A stretch of DNA of 64,000 bases, taken from the NCBI RefSeq assembly GCF_013004105.1, contig NZ_CP053085.1, positions 4,154,001 to 4,218,000 on the forward strand, read 5' to 3'. Position 1 is the first letter of the stretch; each line of letters begins with the position of its first letter. This document shows positions 54,526-62,150 of the stretch, in pieces. The stretch comes from Gemmatimonas groenlandica. GTDB lineage: Bacteria > Gemmatimonadota > Gemmatimonadetes > Gemmatimonadales > Gemmatimonadaceae. Under the pieces are notes generated by a model. The model saw only the letters and a list, made by a program, of their open reading frames with translations, was not told where the DNA came from and ran no database searches. The translations under genes were made by a program, and so were the position numbers.

Positions 54526-56109
54526 GTGACCCATCCCGAAGCGACACCCAGCGAACTTGGTACCGATCCGTTCCGCGACGATCTCCTCGCCGCCACCGTG
54601 CTGCTCGAGCAGGTGATCGCCGATCGTTCGCTGCTGGTGCACGTTCCGGCCGAAGAACGGCAGCGTTTTCTCGACGCCGTCGGACACGTGTTTCACCCCG
54701 ATGCGCGCGCCCGGCGCTCGATGGTGAAGGCGACCAGCAAGCAGCGCAAGCTCGACGCGGCCAAGCGCGACGATAGCGTGCTGCAGGAAACCGGTATCCG
54801 CGAGCTGCGGCGCAAGCCTGTGTTCACGACGCCCAACGTGTACCTGCTCGGTGACGGCGCCGCCGGCACGTCGACCGATGCGTCGCGCGACGATGACGCG
54901 CCCGAAGCGATCGTGCCGCAGCATTGCTACATCTGCAAGCAGAAGTTCACGACGATTCATCACTTCTACGATCAAATGTGCCTGCCGTGCGGTGATTTCA
55001 ACTTCGCCAAGCGTACGGAACTGGTGGACCTGAGCGGGCGCACGGCGTTGCTGTCGGGTGGCCGCGTAAAGATCGGGTATCAGGCGGGACTCAAGCTGCT
55101 GCGCTGCGGCGCGCGATTGCTGGTCACCACGCGTTTCCCCCGCGACTCGGCCATGCGCTACGCCGCCGAGCCCGACTTCGACGCGTGGAGCGATCGTCTT
55201 CAAATCTTCGGGCTCGATTTGCGCCACACGCCCAGCGTGGAGGCGTTCTGTCGCGAACTGACGCACACCGAATCGCGACTCGATTTCATCATCAACAACG
55301 CCTGCCAGACGGTGCGCCGCCCACCGGCGTTCTACGCGCACATGATGGACGGCGAGACGGCGGCGGCCAGCAGCCTGTCCCCAGGCGCGCGCAAGATACT
55401 TGGCGCCTACGAGGGACTGCTGGGAGCGCAGCTGCTGCCGGATCCCGATGCGGACAGCCGTGCGGCCGTCGTGCAGAGCGGTGCGGCGCTGGATCGCGTC
55501 GGACTCACGCACGCCGCTGCGCTGTCGCAGGTGCCGCTGGTGCCCGACGACATGTTGGTCGCGCATCAACTCTTTCCGGCCGGGAAGCTCGATCAGGATC
55601 TGCAGCAGATCGATCTGCGCGAACGGAACTCGTGGCGGCTGCTGATGGATGAAGTGCCGAGTGTCGAGCTGCTGGAAGTGCAGCTTGTGAACGCGATCGC
55701 GCCGTTCCTCATCAATGCGCGCCTCAAGCCGCTCATGCTGCGCACGGCGAATCTCGACAAGCACATCGTGAATGTGTCGGCGATGGAGGGGCAGTTCTAT
55801 CGCAACAACAAGACGACGCGGCATCCGCATACGAACATGGCGAAAGCAGCGCTCAATATGATGACGCGCACCTCGGCGGCGGACTATCAGCAGAACGGTA
55901 TCCACATGAACAGCGTGGATACCGGCTGGGTGACGGACGAAGATGTGGCCGAGATCGCCGCGCGGAAGGTGGAGAACCACCGGTTCCATCCGCCGCTCGA
56001 TATCGTGGACGGCGCGGCGCGGATCGTCGATCCGATCATCGCCGGTGTGTCCAGCGGCACGCATGTATGGGGGCAGTTTCTGAAGGATTACGCGCCGACC
56101 GACTGGTAG
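54526..56109 (+). CDS. SDR-like protein with N-terminal zinc-ribbon domain
   Basis: 527 residues from GTG at 54526. Residues 125-165 form a zinc ribbon with Cys134, Cys137, Cys152 and Cys155 (HCYICKQKF, MCLPCGDFNF). A Rossmann domain follows (GRTALLSGGRVKIGYQAGLK with the glycine pattern, RLDFIINNACQTVRRPPAFY, the NNAC motif). In the catalytic region, VNVSAMEGQFYRNNKTTRHP followed by HTNMAKAALNMMTRT has Lys of the YxxxK pair but Thr in place of Tyr. So it may be inactive as a dehydrogenase or use another residue. A Gly-Asp-rich linker precedes the ribbon. Fusions of this kind are known from fungi and scattered bacteria, function unknown. Confidence 0.75.
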   Translation: MTHPEATPSELGTDPFRDDLLAATVLLEQVIADRSLLVHVPAEERQRFLDAVGHVFHPDARARRSMVKATSKQRKLDAAKRDDSVLQETGIRELRRKPVFTTPNVYLLGDGAAGTSTDASRDDDAPEAIVPQHCYICKQKFTTIHHFYDQMCLPCGDFNFAKRTELVDLSGRTALLSGGRVKIGYQAGLKLLRCGARLLVTTRFPRDSAMRYAAEPDFDAWSDRLQIFGLDLRHTPSVEAFCRELTHTESRLDFIINNACQTVRRPPAFYAHMMDGETAAASSLSPGARKILGAYEGLLGAQLLPDPDADSRAAVVQSGAALDRVGLTHAAALSQVPLVPDDMLVAHQLFPAGKLDQDLQQIDLRERNSWRLLMDEVPSVELLEVQLVNAIAPFLINARLKPLMLRTANLDKHIVNVSAMEGQFYRNNKTTRHPHTNMAKAALNMMTRTSAADYQQNGIHMNSVDTGWVTDEDVAEIAARKVENHRFHPPLDIVDGAARIVDPIIAGVSSGTHVWGQFLKDYAPTDW

Positions 56110-56158
56110 GCGCGTGACTCTGCGCGAAGGCCTGTCCTGTCTCTCTCTGGAACTTCAG

Positions 56159-56692
56159 ATGCGAATCCTGTCCGCCGTGTTGTTGGCGGCACCGATGTTG
56201 CTCTCGGCGCAGACGACGCCCGTGCGCCCGTCCACCCTCTCACCCGCGCTGCTCGAAGCCGCCGCGCGGCAGATTGTGGCGAGCGTGCCCTATCCCACGT
56301 TCATCACGACCGACGCCAACGGCCATCCGCAAGCGCGTACGGTGCAGCCGATGGCACCCGACAGCGGCTGGGCGGTATGGTTCGCGACCAATCCCCGAAC
56401 GCGCAAGGTGACGGAGATCGCGCGGCACCCACACGTCGTGCTGCACTACTTCGATCCGGTCACGCAGAGCTATGTCGCCCTGGCCGGACGCGCGCGTGTC
56501 GTGCGCGACCGCCCCACCAAAGACGCCCATTGGAATCCGCAATGGAGCACGTACTACCCCGATCGCGATACCAGCGTTGTCCTGATCGTCGTGCAGGCGG
56601 AGCGCCTGGAGATCGTGAGTGCCAAGCTGGGCGTGGAGGGCGACAAGGCTACGTGGCGCCCGCCGACCCTGCGCCTTCGGCCCCGAAAGTAA
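56159..56692 (+). CDS. exported pyridoxamine 5'-phosphate oxidase-family protein
   Basis: 177 residues from ATG at 56159 with signal peptide (RILSAVLLAAPMLLSAQ). ASVPYPTFITTDANGHPQAR is the FMN-binding split-barrel start, followed by AVWFATNPRTRKVTEIARHP and VVLHYFDPVTQSYVALAGRA. This is the general-stress/PNPOx-like fold; exported versions exist in several phyla. FMN or haem binding plausible, reaction unknown. Its end overlaps the convergent ankyrin gene by 44 bases. Confidence 0.8.
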   Translation: MRILSAVLLAAPMLLSAQTTPVRPSTLSPALLEAAARQIVASVPYPTFITTDANGHPQARTVQPMAPDSGWAVWFATNPRTRKVTEIARHPHVVLHYFDPVTQSYVALAGRARVVRDRPTKDAHWNPQWSTYYPDRDTSVVLIVVQAERLEIVSAKLGVEGDKATWRPPTLRLRPRK

Positions 56693-58091
56693 AGCCGCGG
56701 CGCTGCAGCAGGTCGGCGACGCCCGGACTCGCCATGCTTTCCGGCGACTCGCCCCAACGATTGAACGACTCCGAGCGCGTGGCACCGGCATCGAGCAGCA
56801 TGCCGGCGATGGCGACGTAGTCGGCGTCCGCGCCTTCCTGCGAATGCATCGAACCGTGCGACGCCCAGGCGATCGGGGAGCTGCCGTATTCATGGTCGCG
56901 CACGTCGACCGGTGCCCCGTGGTCCAACAGCATGCGCACCAACGCCGGGCGACCACGCCAGGCAGCCCAATGCAGCGCGGTGCCGCCCCATTCGCCTTCG
57001 TCGATCACCGGCCAGCCGAGTCGCAGCATAAGGTGCACACTGGCTTCGCGGTTGCGGTCGACGGCCTCGTGCAACGCGCGTCGGTCGGCGAGCACGAGGC
57101 GCGCGATCAGATCGGGGTGCGTGGCGAGAATCGACTGGGCCTCGCGTTCGTCGGCCGCCGCGCAGGCACCGAGGAAGCGATCAACGTCGTCGAGACGTGT
57201 GACGTCGGCGCCGCTGTGGGCCAGCAGATCGGCAACGTCGGCATTCCCCGTGCGCACGGCCAGCGCATATGGCGTTCGCCCGTCTGCACGCGGCGTATCG
57301 ATAACGGCACCCTGTTCGATGAACAGTCGCACGGCACTCCCTGAGCGACCCACCACGAGTCGATGCAATGGCACTTCACCGATACCCGGTGTGCCGTCGC
57401 GCGTCGTCATGTGGCTCGGCACATTTGGATCGGCACCGTGTTCGAGCAGCCACTGCATGCCGCGCGTCACTGTCGCGATACGCGCGTTCGGTTCGCGATA
57501 GCCGGCCAGAAAGTACAACGGGGTGTTGCCCCACTCGGCGTGCGCGTCACTGAGCTTCGCTCCGTGCATCTGGAGCAGCTCGAGGCAGTCCCGGTGATCG
57601 TGCTCGGCCGCGTGAAACACACTCTCGCCGTCGTTGGGGTCGGCGCCACGTTCCAGGAGCACACGGGCTGCCGACACATTGTTCGAGACGCACGCAAAGT
57701 AGAGCACCGCGATGCGCGCCTTCGGATCGTGCGGCAGCTGCACAAAGGCATTTGGGCTGGCGCCAGCATCGAGCAACATGCGGACCACGTCGGCACGGTC
57801 GCTGGCGGACACGCCAAGCAGCGTCTTCAGCTGTCCGGTTGCGGCGAAGATGATCGGTTCGATTCCGTCGGGCTGCGACGGGCGCGTGGCCGCGCCGGGA
57901 TCGGCGGCGAGGAAGGCGAGCAACGCGTCTGCATTGCCCACGGCCGCTGCAGTGTGCGCGCTGAAGGCCGCGATCGCCGGGTGCGCGTCGAGGAGCACTT
58001 TGGCACGCTCGTGCTGATCATCGCGCAACGCGGCAAAGAAGGCCGATGCAAACGCCTCCGGTGATGCCGATGGTGATGCTTCGATGGGCAT
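56649..58091 (-). CDS. ankyrin-repeat protein
   Basis: 480 residues. Repeats such as ADVVRMLLDAGASPNAFVQL, SAARVLLERGADPNDGESVF, LELLQMHGAKLSDAHAEW, WLLEHGADPNVPSHMTTRDG and ALVRMLLDHGAPVDVRDHEY are ankyrin repeats of about 33 residues; I count eight or more. No signal peptide or other domain. Ankyrin arrays bind proteins; here no partner is evident. The gene diverges from DUF2911, with its 3' end overlapping the oxidase-fold gene. A soluble scaffold is the only safe statement. Confidence 0.9.
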   Translation of the reverse strand: MPIEASPSASPEAFASAFFAALRDDQHERAKVLLDAHPAIAAFSAHTAAAVGNADALLAFLAADPGAATRPSQPDGIEPIIFAATGQLKTLLGVSASDRADVVRMLLDAGASPNAFVQLPHDPKARIAVLYFACVSNNVSAARVLLERGADPNDGESVFHAAEHDHRDCLELLQMHGAKLSDAHAEWGNTPLYFLAGYREPNARIATVTRGMQWLLEHGADPNVPSHMTTRDGTPGIGEVPLHRLVVGRSGSAVRLFIEQGAVIDTPRADGRTPYALAVRTGNADVADLLAHSGADVTRLDDVDRFLGACAAADEREAQSILATHPDLIARLVLADRRALHEAVDRNREASVHLMLRLGWPVIDEGEWGGTALHWAAWRGRPALVRMLLDHGAPVDVRDHEYGSSPIAWASHGSMHSQEGADADYVAIAGMLLDAGATRSESFNRWGESPESMASPGVADLLQRRGFTFGAEGAGSAGAT

Positions 58092-58175
58092 GAATTACCT
58101 AGAGCGGATGCGCGGTAGACCGAAAATGTATAGAGTTGAGCAACACGCTACGTATTCCTTCCTCCCGCCCCGCCC

Positions 58176-58766
58176 ATGAAACACCTACTCCCGGCGCTTG
58201 CGCTGTCCTCACTCCTCACTGCACCGCTCGCGGCACAGGCCGGCGCCCGTCGAGCCGCGCCCAGCACGCGCGCCATTGCCGAAGTGTCGCTCACGCTCGT
58301 CGATACGGCGGCGCAACGCGCGGCCGGCAAGGCGGCGGTGATGCGCATCGACTACGGTCAGCCGCACCTGCGCGGTCGCCATATCAACACCGATAGTCTC
58401 GTGCCATTCGGCACGGTGTGGCGTCTCGGCGCGAACGGCGCCACGCTGTTCACGACCGATGTCGATCTCACCATCGGTGGCAAGGATGTGCCCAAGGGAC
58501 GCTATATCGCGCAGTTGCTCCCGGCGCGCACGGGCTGGACCCTGATCCTGCAGGCCGAGACGACCGGTGCCGCATCGGTGAATCCGACCGCGTATGATGC
58601 AAAGAAGGATGTTGCGCGCATCGATCTTCGTCAGGGCGCGATCGCGACGCCGCTAGAGAGTCTCTCCATTTGGCTCGTGCCGTCGACCGCACCCGGTGCG
58701 CAGCGCGGTGACCTGCGCATCGGATGGGACACAGTGATGCTGACGGCCGAGTGGGTGGTGCGCTAG
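58176..58766 (+). CDS. DUF2911 secreted protein
   Basis: 196 residues with signal peptide (MKHLLPALALSSLLTAPLAA). AAVMRIDYGQPHLRGRHINT, with VPFGTVWRLGANGATLFTTD and DVDLTIGGKDVPKGRYIAQL, is the DUF2911 signature (YGQP-x-x-RGR, VWR-x-GAN-x-A-T). These are periplasmic beta-rich proteins of unknown function, common in Bacteroidetes and Gemmatimonadota. The stop is four bases from the convergent cytochrome gene. Confidence 0.9.
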   Translation: MKHLLPALALSSLLTAPLAAQAGARRAAPSTRAIAEVSLTLVDTAAQRAAGKAAVMRIDYGQPHLRGRHINTDSLVPFGTVWRLGANGATLFTTDVDLTIGGKDVPKGRYIAQLLPARTGWTLILQAETTGAASVNPTAYDAKKDVARIDLRQGAIATPLESLSIWLVPSTAPGAQRGDLRIGWDTVMLTAEWVVR

Positions 58767-58769
58767 CCG

Positions 58770-60146
58770 CTACTTCGCCGCCGGCTTCAGACGACGGCTG
58801 GGGACGGTAAACAGGTAACCGGTGTACTGCATCTCTTCCCACGTTTGATCGCCCCACTTCACGTCTTTGCTGGCGTCAGGATTGTGCTTGTTCGTCGCGG
58901 AGTTGTCGTACCACGCGGTCGACACGAGCTTTGCGCCAGCGGGGACGTCGAGTGGTTCCTTGAAGAAGTAGTACGTTTGCCAATTGAAGTCGTAGCGCGG
59001 CACGTCGAGAATGACCTGCGAGGTCCCATCCGGCTTGTCGAGCGTGTACTTCCAGCGCGTGCCGCGCAGGTGTGTATGCGGCAGCAAGCCCCAGATTTTG
59101 ATTGGCTCGGTGGGCTCGAGATCCGCCGTGACCGCAATGTCCTTCTGTCCCGCCGGCAGCGTGAAGGCGCCGTTGATGTACGCGCCCATGCGCATCTCTT
59201 CGTCGGGCATTTCAGTCGCAAAACGGAACCCGACGCTCGTGCGGTCCTTCATCTCGTGCCCGTGCGCCGTGTAGTGCATCTGGAACGTAAGTACGGTGCC
59301 GGCGCGAATGCGCGTGGCCGTGCCTTTCGGGAAGGTCATGACGTTCGTGCCGGGCGCGGTGCCGCCGATTAGCACGCCGAGCCGACTCGGTGGGCCGTTC
59401 CGCACATCCTGGCGCGGCGGATCCTCGGGCGAATCGTACTGCGGCTTCCGCACGAACAGCGGGCGTGGTGCCGGCGAACCGGCGGGACGCGGCGCCGCGG
59501 GAGCCGCGTTCGCCGGTGCAGGCACTTTGGCATAGACCAGCACGTGGTGCACGACTTCGCGCGCGCCCGGCATGAACTCGATCGCCGAGACCCACTTGTC
59601 CTCGGTAAAGTTCGTGGGGATCTCGAAGTACTGATATTCAATGGTTCCCGCTGCCGGCACGGTGAAATCCTCCGGCATCGTGACGATCGCGTCGGGGGTG
59701 CCGATCTCCCATCCGGTGGCATAGACCGGCTTCGCCGGCGCCTTCTTCTCGTCGCCCTTCTTCGCGCCGGCGTCGATCCAACGCATCACCGTCGACTTCT
59801 CGAGGTCGGACAACCGGCGATCGTTGCTGAACGTGCCGTGCGGTCCTTCAGCGTGCCACGGCGGCATGAAGCCCGACCGCACGGCGTCGCGAATGTCGTC
59901 GATATTCGCTTTCGCACTGTCGTAATCGACCAGCGAGAACGGACCGAGCCCGCCGGGCCGATGGCAGGTCGTGCAATTCTTGTAGAGGATCGGGGCCACG
60001 TCCTTCGTGAACGTGGGGGCCGTGTCCTGCGCGATCAGGGGCTCGCGATAGCGTGCCGTGGCGATGCCGACGAGGGCGACGGCCGCGAGTGCGCCGAGTC
60101 GGACGAGACGACCGCCGGAGCGGCCAACGTGATCCCGTAGTGCCAC
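58770..60146 (-). CDS. c-type cytochrome/copper monooxygenase (PHM)-like protein
   Basis: 458 residues. After an N-terminal signal anchor, residues 43-130 hold a mono-haem cytochrome c-like domain with Cys58-x-x-Cys61-His62 (KNCTTCH) and a Met in RSGFMPPWHAEG as probable axial ligand. The remainder resembles the copper type II ascorbate-dependent monooxygenase domains (peptidylglycine-alpha-hydroxylating fold): EVVHHVLVYAKV, FQMHYTAHGHEM, LLPHTHLRGTRWKY and EEMQYTGYLF provide the histidine and methionine ligands. It could hydroxylate or oxidise a periplasmic substrate using the haem for electron input. Substrate unknown. A transcription partner of the sialidase-like, TlpA and TonB genes is likely from strand and spacing. 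Confidence 0.85.
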   Translation of the reverse strand: MALRDHVGRSGGRLVRLGALAAVALVGIATARYREPLIAQDTAPTFTKDVAPILYKNCTTCHRPGGLGPFSLVDYDSAKANIDDIRDAVRSGFMPPWHAEGPHGTFSNDRRLSDLEKSTVMRWIDAGAKKGDEKKAPAKPVYATGWEIGTPDAIVTMPEDFTVPAAGTIEYQYFEIPTNFTEDKWVSAIEFMPGAREVVHHVLVYAKVPAPANAAPAAPRPAGSPAPRPLFVRKPQYDSPEDPPRQDVRNGPPSRLGVLIGGTAPGTNVMTFPKGTATRIRAGTVLTFQMHYTAHGHEMKDRTSVGFRFATEMPDEEMRMGAYINGAFTLPAGQKDIAVTADLEPTEPIKIWGLLPHTHLRGTRWKYTLDKPDGTSQVILDVPRYDFNWQTYYFFKEPLDVPAGAKLVSTAWYDNSATNKHNPDASKDVKWGDQTWEEMQYTGYLFTVPSRRLKPAAK

Positions 60147-60277
60147 GAGCGGTGCTCTCCAGACTTCAAGCCGATGTTCAAGTGGCGTGGACCGTCACCT
60201 GTGAACAACGGAAGTTACGGGGTTTCGCGCTCGGCGATAGCGAGCTCAACAATTGATTTCGGCTCTGGAGCCGATCG

Positions 60278-61618
60278 TCAACGCACCACCGCCACCGCTA
60301 CCGTGCTTCCCTTCTCGAGCTGACGCACCCAGGTAATTACCGCACCGCTCGAGGACGCGGCCAGCGACGGATACCACTGCCCCGGTCCGGCATCGGGGGC
60401 GGCCACGGGCGTGAAGCTGACGGCGCCCGTCGTATTCACGGTGGCTCGGACGAGCCCCAGTCGGCGGGTGCCGTCGACCACCTCATCCCACGCCACCAAT
60501 GCCGTGCCGTTCGGCAGCATGACGATTTGCGGATGTGACGCCGGTCCGCGCGAGGGTACGCGAGTGCGCGCGCTGAACGCCTTGCCGTCGCGCGAGACCG
60601 CATAGTAGATCGACAACGCCATCGCGTCTTGCGCGGTGGCGTTCTTGCCCTCCGCCGCGGTCGGCCACACCACGTGCGCGCGTCGCGTGGCGTCGATGGC
60701 CAACGCCGGTCCGTTGTCGGGACAGCCGTCGAGCTTCCAGTGATCGTCGCTCACCCGCAGCGGTGCCGCGAACGTACGGCCACGATTGGTCGACATGGTG
60801 AACGCGATGTCGCGCTCACCACTTGGATACACGTGACGCCACGCCGCGTAGACGGCATCGCCTGACACGGCCATCGCGGTCTTGCAGCAGTAGCAGGGGC
60901 TGCGGGCAATGGAGAGCGCGCTGGTGCTTCCCAGCGAGGAAAACATGAGCTGCGAAAGCGCCGCGCGCTCCGTGGGATCGCCCTTGGGCATCACCATCGG
61001 CGCCGGGGTCACACCACTTGCCGGCGCACTGTGCTGATGGGCGCGATCGGCCGCCATGAGATCGCGATGATCGAGCCACAGTACCGAGATCCGACCGCTG
61101 GCGTTCACCGCCACCGACTGCCAGCCGCGCGACCCCTCGCTGTCGCTGCCGGGCACCGGCGTACTCGGAGAAAATGTGCGGCCGCCGTCGAGCGATCGCG
61201 CACTCAGCAGTTTCCACGTCGTGCCGGCTTTCGCGGTCCAGACGATCACAATCTCGGGTGTGCTCCCGCGACGCGGCACGAGCGCCACCCGCGGCGGCTC
61301 TTCGCCGCTCACCCGTGCTTCGCCGGCCACCCGGTTCACCTGCACCGGAGCACCGAAGGTCGTTCCACCATTGCTGCTGGTGGCCACGTAGATGTCCATC
61401 GATGAAATCGTCGCGGCCGAGAACGCGACGGCGACGAACGCACCGTTCGCGGCAACCGTAGGATTGGCGCCGGTGCGCTCGGCAACCGCGAGCGTCGCAA
61501 TCGATGATTGCGCCGACAGCCCTGTGCCGTTGAGTAGCAGCGCAACAACCAGCGTGACGTGAACGGCTCGAAGAGCGCGCATGGATCGTTGAGAGAGAGG
61601 TCTGGTGAGGAAGGTCAT
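60278..61618 (-). CDS. sialidase-like (BNR-repeat) beta-propeller protein, exported
   Basis: 446 residues. ATG at 61618 abuts the stop of the TlpA gene; ATG at 61582 (MRALRAVHVTLVVALLLNG) is an equally good signal-peptide start. BNR/Asp-box motifs (SSNGGTTFGAP, SLDGGRTFSPS, STNRGRTFAAP, SRDGKAFSA) define a six-bladed sialidase-like propeller. No complete catalytic arginine triad or Tyr/Glu pair of true sialidases was recognised. An unusual cysteine group, Cys242, Cys244 and Cys245 (SPCYCCKTAM), might bind metal or haem. It lies between the TlpA gene and the cytochrome-monooxygenase gene and may share their function. Confidence 0.75.
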   Translation of the reverse strand: MTFLTRPLSQRSMRALRAVHVTLVVALLLNGTGLSAQSSIATLAVAERTGANPTVAANGAFVAVAFSAATISSMDIYVATSSNGGTTFGAPVQVNRVAGEARVSGEEPPRVALVPRRGSTPEIVIVWTAKAGTTWKLLSARSLDGGRTFSPSTPVPGSDSEGSRGWQSVAVNASGRISVLWLDHRDLMAADRAHQHSAPASGVTPAPMVMPKGDPTERAALSQLMFSSLGSTSALSIARSPCYCCKTAMAVSGDAVYAAWRHVYPSGERDIAFTMSTNRGRTFAAPLRVSDDHWKLDGCPDNGPALAIDATRRAHVVWPTAAEGKNATAQDAMALSIYYAVSRDGKAFSARTRVPSRGPASHPQIVMLPNGTALVAWDEVVDGTRRLGLVRATVNTTGAVSFTPVAAPDAGPGQWYPSLAASSSGAVITWVRQLEKGSTVAVAVVR

Positions 61619-62140
61619 CTACGATGCCATCGCGCGCCGTACGGCAGCGGCCAGCGTCGTGTCGCCGCGCCGGAAGGCGCCGATCATGCGAAAGCGAATC
61701 ACACCGGCGCGATCGATCACGAAGGTCTCCGGTACGCCGACGGTCAGAAACTTCAGTGAGAACTGATGATCCGGATCGAGCCAGATCGGATAGGTCATCC
61801 CTTGCTCGGTGGCGAAGTCGCGCACGTCGGCACCCATTCCGGCGGCGTCGATGCTCACCCCGATCGTCTTGAGTCCCTGCGCGCCGTATTCACGATGCAG
61901 CGCCTCGAGTTGCGGAATTTCTTCCCGGCAGGGAATGCACCAGGTGGCCCAGACATTCAGCACCACGACGCTACCGGAAAGGGAGGCCAGCGCGACCGGC
62001 TCGCCCTCCAGCGTCATGGCGGTGAAGGCCGGCGCCGGAGCGCCCAACGACGGCGCTTTCGGGGTGGCACTGCGTTCGCACGCCGAGAGCGCGACACCGG
62101 CCAGAAACGCGAACAGTCCTGCGCGTGCGAAGCGTGGCAT
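61619..62140 (-). CDS. TlpA-like thioredoxin-fold lipoprotein
   Basis: 173 residues. Leader LFAFLAGVALSAC, with lipobox Cys21. The thioredoxin domain has WATWCIPCREEIPQLEALHR with Cys68 and Cys71 (CxxC), preceded by PAPAFTAMTLEGEPVALASL and followed by GVPETFVIDRAGVIRFRMIG with the cis-Pro in GVPET. TlpA/ResA-type proteins reduce disulfides outside the cytoplasm, for example during haem or copper-protein maturation. Located one base before the propeller gene and ten bases after the TonB receptor gene, so a single operon is likely. Confidence 0.93.
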   Translation of the reverse strand: MPRFARAGLFAFLAGVALSACERSATPKAPSLGAPAPAFTAMTLEGEPVALASLSGSVVVLNVWATWCIPCREEIPQLEALHREYGAQGLKTIGVSIDAAGMGADVRDFATEQGMTYPIWLDPDHQFSLKFLTVGVPETFVIDRAGVIRFRMIGAFRRGDTTLAAAVRRAMAS

Positions 62141-62150
62141 CAGATCGGGA

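Noticed and set aside
54322-56064. A 580-codon open frame on the minus strand opposite the zinc-ribbon SDR gene
   Set aside because: Composition typical of antisense frames, no domain, the plus-strand protein has clear motifs.
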